Assembly (NCBI GenBank): GCA_964059195.1
Contig: CAXKWD010000005.1
Coordinates: 145,043,686 to 145,107,685 of the forward strand
Length of the DNA stretch: 64,000 bases
Direction of reading: 5' to 3'
DNA from: Ectobius pallidus
Lineage: Eukaryota; Arthropoda; Insecta; Blattodea; Ectobiidae
Positions 38,601 to 48,374 of the stretch are shown here, piece after piece. Positions within the stretch are counted from its first letter, which is position 1, and every line of letters begins with the position of its first letter. The position numbers and the translations under genes were made by a program. The notes below the pieces were generated by a model. That model saw only the letters and a list, made by a program, of their open reading frames with translations, did no database searches and was not told the origin of the DNA.

Positions 38601-38979
38601 CTGTTTCTCGATGTCGAAATATAGACCTGCCGGACACCTGATGGCTTGCAGACCCTAGAGAATGGAAACTCTTGGTGAGTGAATGCATTATATTACAATT
38701 ACTGGCACTTTGTTGAATGTCTAAAAGACAATGAATTCTTTTGCAATTCCAATTGTTACTATTAAATAACTAAACGTTGTTAAGGACGTACCGATGATGT
38801 ACACTGGATAACGTCTCTGCAGTTGTCGCCCTCTCCAGCCACTAGTCTGAACCATTCTCCTGCGTCTTTGTCTTTACATAATTCTGTTTCGAAGCTTTCT
38901 TCCTTTTTTGGCGCTTCTTCTTGTCTTTTAACTCGCTTTACATATTGATTTAGCACTCCCTCGTTGGGGCTACAGCATA
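31862..38979 (-). CDS. serp/CDA1: chitin deacetylase 1 (serpentine-type), five exons, first exon missing
   Basis: Secreted enzyme that removes acetyl groups from chitin in cuticle and tracheal matrix (family knowledge). Exons 38979-38792, 38654-38505, 38331-38232, 34824-34503 and 32690-31862 join in phase to 528 residues plus stop. Domains in order: peritrophin-A chitin-binding domain with six cysteines (about 34-92), LDL-receptor class A module ending DGSDENTC (about 110-145), then a CE4 deacetylase domain. All five CE4 motifs are intact: TFDDA (192-196), HSITH (250-254, built across the last splice), RAPYL (295-299), DSTITAP...LWPY (318-333) and GLYFHAAW (415-422). The C-terminus ends DPTGDGFF before TAA. 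Length fits insect CDA1 (about 530-540) lacking only a short signal-peptide exon. FDDA and HSITHND favour CDA1 over CDA2/vermiform. All introns are GT-AG; sizes are 137, 173, 3407 and 1812 bp. Confidence 0.95.
32691..34502 (-). other. intron of chitin deacetylase gene (1812 bp)
   Basis: GT-AG intron splitting the HSITH motif codon. The interior is AT-rich and I recognise no repeat family or coding exon in it. Short tracts near 33780 and 33900 are richer in G+C but show no feature I can name. Confidence 0.8.
34503..34824 (-). CDS. serp/CDA1: CDA1 exon: start of CE4 deacetylase domain (motif 1)
   Basis: 322 nt, phase 1 in and phase 2 out, acceptor TGTTTAAAG and donor CAC|GTAAGT. It encodes NDNDPNRAPPCDPAVCVLPD onward, then MITITFDDAINNNN, which carries the catalytic base and metal-binding aspartates, and ends EIAVHSI plus AC of a Thr codon. 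The donor cuts inside the metal-binding motif HSITH, which the next exon completes. Confidence 0.95.
34825..38231 (-). other. intron of chitin deacetylase gene (3407 bp)
   Basis: GT-AG intron between the LDLa exon and the catalytic domain. At 34955 it contains CAGGGTGTTTCAAAATA, which resembles the terminal repeat of mariner-like relics. Near 36425-36470 is a GATGACATCAGACTGTCGAA stretch that looks like a retroelement 3' tail. No alternative exon was recognised. Confidence 0.75.
38232..38331 (-). CDS. serp/CDA1: CDA1 exon: LDL-receptor class A module
   Basis: 100 nt, 33 codons plus one base, acceptor AAATACAG and donor TGTG|GTAAGA. It encodes EGSLACGDGACVERGLFC followed by NGEKDCADGSDENTC, a canonical LDLa repeat with the calcium-binding DGSDE signature. 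The final G joins AT of the next exon to make Asp. Confidence 0.95.
38505..38654 (-). CDS. serp/CDA1: CDA1 exon: second half of chitin-binding domain
   Basis: 150 nt, exactly 50 codons, phase 0 at both ends, acceptor CTCTAG and donor CAG|GTATGC. It encodes GLQAIRCPAGLYFDIEKQTC through KPLLYTDEPLCQ. It supplies the last three cysteines of the peritrophin-A fold with the aromatic residues (LYFD, CDW) that normally contact chitin. The last cysteine (PLC) begins the LDLa module. Confidence 0.95.
38792..38979 (-). CDS. serp/CDA1: CDA1 exon: N-terminal linker and first half of chitin-binding domain
   Basis: 188 nt. A strong polypyrimidine acceptor (TCTTATTCCAG) precedes it and a GTACGT donor follows. 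It starts with two bases (TA) of a codon split by the upstream intron, so the missing exon must end in phase 1. It then encodes a basic linker (CCSPNEG...YVKRVKRQEE) and the start of the peritrophin-A domain (ELCKDKDAGEWFRLVAGEGD...QCTSS). The first residues before QEE are less conserved than expected from the family, so the exact acceptor is slightly uncertain; the domain part is not. Confidence 0.9.
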
Positions 38980-39575
38980 CTGGAATAAGAAAAGAAAATC
39001 AACGATCATTCACTTGACATAAACAAATTCACATGAAAAATGTAACAAGGCACCCGTATGGATTTAGTTGTGTACGGTGCTATTTATGGGAGTATATAAC
39101 TTCATATAAACCACCTGGCACAATAACAATCTGGATGTTTTTCATAAAATATAAAACAAAAATAAAAATATCCAACTGTCATAGACATCTTCGTTCCTGT
39201 CTGAACTGTGGAAAATACACAGAATACAGAATTTACTAGGGAAGACAGGGTTTTCAACGCATGTGGTGGAATAATACGATAACAATTGAAATAAGAAGTC
39301 CAAGTTATATATATATACAGTTGTACTATCCTATTATAAAATATACTGTTGTTTACTTTTGCTAAACACAATCATACTTTCTTGTTATAAAATACACTGT
39401 TGTTTACTTTTGGAAGTATTGAAGGACGGGGAAATAAACTTCAAACCCTAGACTTAGATGCAGTGAAATGTTCCTAAGATATCATTTCTTAATATAGGCT
39501 ACTTCAAAACATAGTATTTTGTTAATAAATTTAGCGGTTAAATTCTGTTTATATTCCTAAATTCCGCCCTTTTTA

Positions 39576-40381
39576 CTTCCTCTGCCCGTACCATAGGTAC
39601 TATAGGTAGAGGGAAGTATTGTTTTCGACCCCAAAATTCGAAGTTGAGTTTTTAGCATATATACACGTTTCAAGGCCCCCTGAATCCAAAAATACTATTT
39701 TTGGAAACATGTCTGTGTGTCTGTGTGGAAAATATCTGTGAACAAGCTAGCTCCAAAACGGAAAATCGTATGAAAACAAAATTTCGTATTTGGGTCAGGT
39801 ACCTTCTGAAGATGTAATTCGTACATTGGCGACAAATTTCCCTTATTTTTAAGGGTACTTTACATGAAGAAATTTTCGTTTTTCGCGATTTTCTCGAAAA
39901 CGGCTCTAACGATTTTCTTTAGAGTTTGCACATGGATTGCTTATACTAAGAGCTAAAACTTTTATTTGAAACATTTTTTCGAGAAAATTCTCTGAGGGTA
40001 GTTACAAGCCACCCACTGTTCACCCACTGTTTGTAGAAAGTTTGTCTTATGTGATGAACAACTGAATTCGCGCTCTTTCACGGCCTCTTATTCTATATAA
40101 GAATGTGAAGTGAGAAAGATGTATTGTTGGCCATGCATAGAGTAAAGATGTATCTGAGGGAAATATTCGATAAATTTCGGAAATTATATTTTACGGCAGA
40201 AAGTTCAATAAACGTCTGCAGTCATTTGTTTTTTTTTTTTTTTAAAGTTTGTTATATAGACTGCGCTTTTAGTCGCATCATTGAAAGAAGAGGTATTTAT
40301 AGGATAATTAGCGTAAAATTGTGTCTACGATTCTGTACAAGGATATGTGAATACTGCTAACTTTTATTTGGGCAGAGGAAG
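39576..40381. mobile_element. Harbinger-like MITE
   Basis: Ends CTTCCTCTGCCC and GGGCAGAGGAAG are perfect 12-bp inverted repeats, each next to TTA (39573-39575 and 40382-40384), the 3-bp target typical of PIF/Harbinger. The 806-bp interior has no transposase. It contains a small palindrome (GTACCATAGGTACTATAGGT) near the left end. Confidence 0.7.
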
Positions 40382-40384
40382 TTA

Positions 40385-43300
40385 TGTGACTTTCACATCA
40401 GATTTTTTTTTATTAGATACTGCTGCGCAGTCGGGAATCTATCGGTAGACTCATAAACTCTCGTGGGATTACCTATGATAAATATTCACGACCAACGAAA
40501 TTGCGAGTGAATTTATCTTGAGAGAATCCGAATCTCGATCTATATTCATTAGGACTACTGAGCGAATACTTACAGAATTAAGCATAATAATGAATAGGCC
40601 TACTTAAAAAACATCGCATATGGCGAGACGATAAATTGCAATTTGTGCGCCGCGTGAGACTGTTACCAATACCAACACTTTTCTTTAAGATCAGCTGTTT
40701 TATTTTTTATAGTAACCTCATTGATACTACTAAAAATATCTGGTGTTAGTAACATTGTATTTATTAAGAAATTTATAACGCTTCACCACACAACATTGTA
40801 CATCACCGGTATTTTCATATCTCCTTTTGCTCATTTATGTAGCTTATATACACACAATCGCTGATCTCATTGTTTAATTGTTTTTATCAAAGAATGTACA
40901 GTATGAACCTGAAAGTTATGAAAATAAAGATAAAATCATTACGATAGACACTTGCCATTGGTTGATATTTCACATAATTTTATACATTGATGGGTCACTG
41001 ATTCACGTACTAGGCCTAAATAGTCGTTACAAATTAGTCACACTTTACTTTATCAAAACAAAGTTTATTTTCGATATTAACGAAATAAATTACTTGAATT
41101 TGGAACGAGTTAAGAACCAAATGACATATATGTTATTTCTGTATCTGAAACCTTACATAGGCTATACTTGATTTACCATAATTTATGCGATCCTTTCCCA
41201 GCTTTAGAGGTGAAGCAACTTTATAAAATTCCACCGTTGCGAAGATTTGAAGTCACTCTTGTGTAACTGAATACGTTTGCAATGACCCAGTGAACGGCTA
41301 TCTTGTCTGCATCTGAGCTCAAGGTTTACCGGATTCAGCCATGTGCTAGGTGCACATGCATAAGAAAAACAGGATGTTGGATGGGTCAGGTGTATTCGTG
41401 GAATAGGAAAATTTTATTCCAATTGAGTAGATTTTAATGGTTTTATAATGATTTTAAATTATTGTTCATTATTTTATATATCGTTCATTATTTCGTTGAG
41501 TATGGGCATTTCAACTTTTGTACAACTTTAGGCCTATTTTTACATCTATTAGTCGGCATACACCTTCATACGAACATTAATGATTATAATCTGCCAAAAG
41601 TTATGAATGTACTCAACACTAGAACAGGATACAACACACGACAAGTCTTGAATTAACATTCCAAAATTTAGATTAAGTAAAACATTGCTTTCATATATAT
41701 TTAGGTCCCATGTACAACATGTTACCTGATGAAATAAGAAACTACAACAAAAAGAGGTTTTCGAACCAACTCAATGGTTGATAAGAAGTAACTTCTACAC
41801 TCTTGATGAATTTTTAGAACTTAAACATGATTGTAAATTTGTTGTAATTTTCCTGGTTTATGTTATTTGGAAACTGCCAATTGACTGTATGTGTGCCTGA
41901 AGACTGTATAGTAAATCATAAATACCTTATACAATTATAAATATATTACCCATTAAAACAACCTTCCAAATTTACAGGTTGCCATAAGCACGGTAACACG
42001 TACTTTCAATTCACATAAATTTTCAAAGCAATTTGAATTAAATAAGTAAACAAATAATTCCTTAAACATAATAGACCTGTATTGCACTTGAAAGACAATA
42101 AACCCACAATAAACCTATACTCTTATACCAAAAACAATTAGCTAATTGATATAAGCCATCATCAGGTCAAATCAACAGTGGGCTCTAAGCTTAGAATAGA
42201 AGAGGACAATTTCAATAGAAAAGCTGGTATCTATTAATGGCAGTCGTAACAAGAGGGGAAAATACCTGACATTTTACACAAAACATTCGTTTACTAAGCG
42301 TATATAGCTGCTTTTATACAATATTTATAGTTGACGAATTAATACGTTAGTAGCAGGAACCCTTGCATACGATTATGACAATTTCCTGTATTCTGCAAAG
42401 AGGGAAATTAATGGAATCGTATTAACCTTTTTACTTTTCGCAGCAAAAATTGCATAAAGACTGAGATATAACCTTAATAGGTTATTGCTTTATTTTAAAA
42501 TTTGAAGATATTTATTCACATATTGAAATTGTAATTTATGGAAATCAGCTATTCCACTGATATTTTCCTATTTGATATCAAACTTATAACCAGCAAATGT
42601 TTCTAGTCGATGAATCACTTATTATTGCTGAAAAATTTAACGAAATCGTAATATAGGCTTATATTGTTTCTATGAGAATGCAGGTTTGTTTTTATTTAGT
42701 GTAAGTGCAGAACCGTACCTGATAATATTTGAAAGGTACACTAATTGAGCTCCGATTCGTCTAATCGTATTGAATAGAAAATAATGTGTTATAAAAAAAC
42801 TGAAAACCCAATAAGTGATAGAAAGTAACAATCATTCTTCATGAAAACCAAATTCAGTGATACTCCCTAAAGCCGATGCGCCTACAACCACCCCAACGAA
42901 TTATGAATTAACTGAGGAAATCGAAGCAAGATTTTAACGAACTCTCCTTAGGTCAGGGTTTGATCAAAGTTGCGTTATGTGAGTTCCTTAGATCGATTTC
43001 GAGCCTATTTTTCGCGTGTATGTTCTATCTGCATTATTTTTGAAATTTTCTTTTGTAAATTTAGAAAGCTATTAAAAATAATTTAATAAGATTTAACTAT
43101 TAAAAGTCATAAGAAAAATGTTTCACTGAAGTATTCTTTTTTGAACATGTCATTTCAACAGGAATTAGTTAGCTTAATTGTGAATTATATTACGGAATAT
43201 TACAATAATATTGCATATTTTAGGCCTTCTATAATAATTAAGGCCTGGATATGAAATATAGGAAAATGGAAAATTTAACCATCGACATAATTCCATCTAT

Positions 43301-43390
43301 TGCATAGGGATAAGGATCAAGGCAGACTAATAAGTGGAACAAAGTGCGGTCCTTGAACGAACTCCCTGCGAGAATTTACATGCATTTTAA
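40385..43390. other. AT-rich sequence upstream of the known CDA1 exons
   Basis: Apart from the LINE relic at 41.5 kb nothing is recognised. I looked here for a signal-peptide exon ending in phase 1 and found no convincing candidate. Confidence 0.4.
41480..41930 (+). pseudogene. CR1-like LINE C-terminal relic
   Basis: Plus-strand reading has VLNTRTGYNTRQVLN, then frameshifted NIPKFRLSKTLLSYI, a VTxxNKKLQQK segment matching LPxEIRNYK-type motifs and NFYTLDEFLELK. This is the usual tail of CR1-like LINEs. Several stops interrupt it. Confidence 0.55.
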
Positions 43391-43393
43391 ATA

Positions 43394-43745
43394 CAGTGTG
43401 TTCACATTCTGGAAAGTCAGTGAAAGTAGGGAAATTTGTAAATAAAATGAAATAGTCAGGGAAAATAACTACCTCCAGTGAGTGATATGTGAGGGCCAAG
43501 CGTTTTGGTCCAGTCTGCTGTTACCCACACTGTGTAAGCAAGTTCCTTTTCAGTACTTCAGAAATAATTTCTTATTTTTACTACGGGAATGGAGGAGGCT
43601 GGATTTTGTTGTGGTTTTCCTTTGTTTTCTTTACAAAGAAACTTGAAAACACTGATTCTTGTGGTCAGGGAAATGTAAGTTTCTGATCACGGAGAATCAG
43701 GGCAAAGTCAGGGAAATTTATTTTGAAATTTGTGTGGACACCCTG
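43394..43745. mobile_element. MITE-like repeat with CAGTGTGTTCACA / CAGGGTGTCCACA ends
   Basis: The left end and the reversed right end share CAG.GTGT.CACA, and CAGGGAAA words recur inside on both sides (GTCAGGGAAAATAACTACC, GTCAGGGAAATTTATTTTG). No target duplication was found, so the class is open. Confidence 0.45.
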
Positions 43746-43749
43746 ACGT

Positions 43750-46374
43750 ATCACTCTTCTTTGTGGGGAAAACCAGAGTCCAGGACCTACAAACCGAAAG
43801 GAGGGAGTGCGATCCATTTAAAAATACTCGTAATATAGATCGGTGATGGGTGTAATTTTGGCATGAGAACACAAGGGTATCTTCATTTATCCTATTCGTA
43901 AGTGTAGGGGTCAGTACAACATGGTCAGTTATGATTACGATGATAAGTGGTTGTCCATCCCTCCGTCTACCCTCATCATTTAAGCCTTCAACTGCAATGA
44001 CAATAATTAGAAAATCACTTTACATTCTTAACTATTTGATACTGTTGTAATTTATATTTAATACAAAACAACTCTAAACATAAAATACTTGTAAATTTAG
44101 CACATTGAGCAATTATTTTGAAACACTGCATGCAATCAAAAACTTTCCCGATACCCGGTGGGCGAGATGTGCCCACTCTATTTTAAAACATGTGTTAGAT
44201 TTGGTGGTTTTTGTTTGCTTTTAAACAGTCTTTTAAAATTTAATTAGGATATAAAACGCTTTTAAAGAAGATAATAAAATTCTAATATGTCAGAGTTATA
44301 TTACTTACAACCGAATAAAATTGTATGTTTATATCCAGAAGCATTTGCTCGACGTTTAAAATCCGCTCCTTGTCGTTTTCCGAGGAATTCTATCTATTCA
44401 AAAACATGATTTCGAGAAATTAAAGACAAGTAGTATTAAGGTGATTAAATGTGAAAAATATAATTAAGTCAAATTTGATTATGTATATAGGAGAATGTTA
44501 TATTTCATGCTTTACTTAATTTTGTGAGATACACGTAAAACTATTTATTAATTATTGACTTATTAAATCGCCAGTGATTTGAAAAAATGCATTATCAGCT
44601 ATAAGCCAATTAGGTCTAATAATAAAAATTTTGGCTTTAAGGTTTAATTTTATTAACTCTTGCTTTAGGGTTTATAAATAATAAATTGTATTATTGAGTT
44701 TAATTCGAACATTTAAGTATGTTCTGATTGTTATTTTTCCTAAATTTCTAGGCAAATAAAGTGGATCTTTAAATATTTGCATTCCTTTATGTGCACATAA
44801 TAATAACAATAATAATTGATCTCAGTATTTAAGTATTTGGGGATATTGATTACACCTAATGAGACTCTGACCTTGTACAGTACATTTGTGGGTATGCAAT
44901 CTACTCGATCTTAACTTACAACATCAGTGTTTAAAGCAAACCTATCACAAGAGTTTGCTCAAGACAGATTGGGAACTCCATTAAAACTTTCTCGCAATTA
45001 CCTGAATAATGTTGAAGACGAAAATTGGCAGTGACTCATAACCACTACTTTACTACAAAGCAGACCTAGATCATGAAACCGCTAATAACAAGAAACAAAC
45101 AAAGGTTTTGGTCATGATCAATAATTGTACATAGTGTTAAACGCTACGCCGTTCATTGACGGTTACGAAATGAAACAAAACACAGTCGACTAAAATCAAG
45201 GATTTCATCGTACCATTTTAACACAATACACTAGGTAAACTAAGTAGGTAAAATGCATTTTAGTCTATGAGGGGAATGCTGGAAAATCCATATATTAATA
45301 TTATCATAACATTCCTCAGACGAATATTTAAATGCAGTCGTAACCCTTGCAATATCTTTTGTGAACTTTGTAAATATACTGGCAATTTTAAGAAAATAAG
45401 CGAAAGAAGTGCTTCCAGTGCCCATAGACTAAACATTTTCGGGTATATGCAGTATGCCTTCCTTCGGAAAGGAAGGAACGCTTACTGCCTGGTGCTGTGA
45501 ATTACAGTTTGTTAAGAGTGCCATCCATTTTAATGGTCTAAATAATTTTAAGCCCATCGTATTCTTCCCTCTCTTAGCAGCCCTTTGTTAAGCCTTTCGG
45601 ACTGTCCGTCTTGCTAGGGCAAGGCGCGAAATTTCCGGTCGCCAGAATTCTGAGAATGGCGATAAAGATTCAACTTTGAAAAATTCCTATCTTATTTACT
45701 GTTATTACTTTGAGTTTGGTACATTAATTAATTTCAAACTTAATATTAGATAATGTCACAGACTGTCACTTTTGATACGAACAAGATGACTGAATATTCG
45801 TATTTATTCGGAAATATCCGGAAATTACCGATATAATTTGAATTACCCACGAGATTCTAATTGGTGTTGGTTCCCTGTATTGTCCAATCGTTTCTCTAGC
45901 TTTCTAGTAAAAGAAATCCCAGCTTGTGTTTGGTCTTTGTTTGTCAGAGAAGTTTATACCCGACTGAAATACTTACAAAATATTTAGTTTAATCTGTCGT
46001 AAGTTAGTCAGTACCATTCAAAGTTCAATTCAGTATTTGGTCTTCTTACATATAAGATAAATACTGTAATTCAGTCAGAATGTGTTATTTATTTAATTAA
46101 TTTTGCATATTTAAATGAATATATGGTGTAGTATTTTATATGTAAAGAGCAAATAGAAGGTGGGAGTAGTTCTTCAAAACTCCAAAAGGCTGTATTGCTA
46201 TATCTTATGTAACGATAATAGTGACCAAAACTCTTGGTTTGGCTACTTCCACACTTGAATTTTTGTGCCCTATACTATGGCGTTCAATAGAGAGATACTC
46301 GGCTGCTTTATAGAAGAGACGATAGAATCTCCCTGGTTTAAAGCCCACGGCTCACAGATCGTTTATTTTGTACG
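43750..46374. other. no recognised feature
   Basis: AT-rich, short ORFs only. A small perfect-stem hairpin (CCTTCCTTCGGAAAGGAAGG) lies at about 45457-45476, followed by no T-run. Confidence 0.4.
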
Positions 46375-46460
46375 CTTTAAGACAGTGGTGTTCAACCTTT
46401 TTTAACTGAGGAGCCATTTTCTTTTTGATGAAAGACTAGAGGGCCGTATTGATTTATTTT

Positions 46461-47945
46461 TGTACCCGTACTTTGTACTCAACACAGACGACAATCTCAT
46501 ATATAGCCCCTGTACGATTGACAAAACGCACCCTACTGTTTATACTTCCACACATAACACCGAACTTCAAACATTCATTCCCCATACAACACCTAACTTC
46601 AAACATTAATTACTCCATTAAGGAAAAAGCGACAAGGAAACCAATTACACCCATCAATAGCCAATAACAACCCCTACAGTTTGATATATTACACATAACT
46701 TTTTATTAACCCGTTCCATCATTTTAATATAAAAACCTTAATAACCCTTTTCATTTTTATCACACCCACTACAAATTAATACCATTGGAAGCCCCGTAAA
46801 ATAGCCCATCAGAATTAAATAACCATAACTATGATAACTTTCAGTTATCAGAGTTATTGATAAAAACATAAACCTAGTACCGCCCACATCTGCTGGAACC
46901 GCCAGGCTGGCGCCGAGCAAAGTTTGACATCTCAAGTAATTAATGACCGATGCAGCTTGCCTGTTTTAACGACGGAAAACGGAATATATTTCAAACTGAA
47001 TAGCAGAAGGAACTACCTTACCCCAATCAGAGAAGACTTAGACACGGACACAACCAATTGGAACTAATTACCCCCACTACCCCTTACAAAGATATTAGCA
47101 GAAAGCACGGACCTCTCGTCATCTATTGATCACACGACAGCTTAGACGAAAGAACTTCAAGACACACTTCAGACATAAGACTACGTTAAACATTATTAAA
47201 CTCAAGTAACTTTGCAATATATTGATATTTAAACATTATAATCCGCGCGATATAAATAGAAGTTATTATCAGCGTCGAAGCGCGTAATTTATATTATTTG
47301 GTAAAGACATTGATTTTATTATTACGAACCATTAATTGTGAACGTAAGATTGAACATTATTATCCGCGCAATACAAATAGAAACTACGAGAGAGTAAATG
47401 TAAAAGTAAATAGACATTTTCAACGGCGCGTACAAGTGAAGTAATTACTATTACAATTTAGCAAGTTACAAAGTGTTACTTACGAACTTTAACGACGTAC
47501 TAAATACTACTAAATATCAGGACTTACATCATCTAATAGAACTAAATCGATTAATTCAGCATTTCAGCAAATACTAAACTTTGGAAAATATATATTAATT
47601 TGAAAAGACGACTCAACTTTTAGTTACCATTATTCCTGACACCGCCCTTTGACTGTTATCTCGATTTTCTCTAGCCACTTCCCTAGATAAGAGTTCTCTA
47701 GCTTATAACTACCCCTGAGTACTACGCCCGGCACCCCTTATTTTAATCAGAACTCCAGAACTACTACACATCTAAAAATCCCACCTACAGTGATAAATCT
47801 TCATAACCCCAGTACGGTTATAAATGACGTCCAATCTTGTGGCCTAATTAAAGAACTGTTATAAATAGCTGACCAACGTAAGAAACGGTTATAAATAGCT
47901 ACCCAACTTAGTGGCAAATCTTCAGGAGAGCTACGAACGGTGATA
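46461..47945 (+). repeat. 5' LTR
   Basis: About 1485 bp, matching 53023-54507 base for base where compared by eye. It begins TGTACCCGTACTTTG. The end is fixed only within one or two bases by the point where the two copies diverge (GGTGATA), and it lacks a canonical CA. Near its 3' end are four copies of a TATAAAT-centred motif. It has no long ORF. Confidence 0.9.
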
Positions 47946-47947
47946 AA

Positions 47948-47965
47948 TGGCGACCATCGTGATTG
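47948..47965 (+). other. putative tRNA primer-binding site of the LTR element
   Basis: TGGCGACCATCGTGATTG begins two bases after the 5' LTR. The leading TGG is complementary to a tRNA 3' CCA, and the first eight bases resemble the tRNA-Arg-type sites of Drosophila 412/mdg1 elements as I recall them. The primer tRNA itself cannot be confirmed here. Confidence 0.55.
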
Positions 47966-48374
47966 CTTGAATTTGAAGATCGAGGGACCAGTCAATAAAA
48001 TTTAATTTTTCAACAATAAAATTCAGGAACACTACACTAAATCACACACCACCAAGTTTTAAATTCTGTGAGAAATTTTATTAGAGTCAGCACACCATTG
48101 GATTATTCATCATTTCATCAATACCCCCCCCCCCCTGGATCTTCATCTACAACATTTTCCCTCATCACCTGGGCACCCGGACATCACCTTTGGCCTACCG
48201 CTGGACTTCTGGACTACAAAAGGGTATCGTTAATCCAACTTAAGTGTCGAAAACTGAATTTTGCTCCTATTTTTATTTGAATTCAAAGTAAATTTTTTCA
48301 ATTTAAATTTCAAATTTTTTTTTGCATTTTAATTAATTTTTATTTTAGTAAATTCAATTGTATTGTATTAGTTT
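47966..48374 (+). other. untranslated leader of the LTR element
   Basis: 409 bp between the primer site and the gag start. It has a C homopolymer near 48125-48137 and becomes very A/T-rich (long T runs at 48290-48350) just before the ATG. No ORF of note. Confidence 0.6.

Noticed and set aside
45960..46020. Candidate CDA1 first exon on the minus strand (ATG...TTTTGTAAGT)
   Set aside because: The reading MVLTNLRQIKLNI is not a signal peptide and the sequence is ordinary AT-rich DNA.
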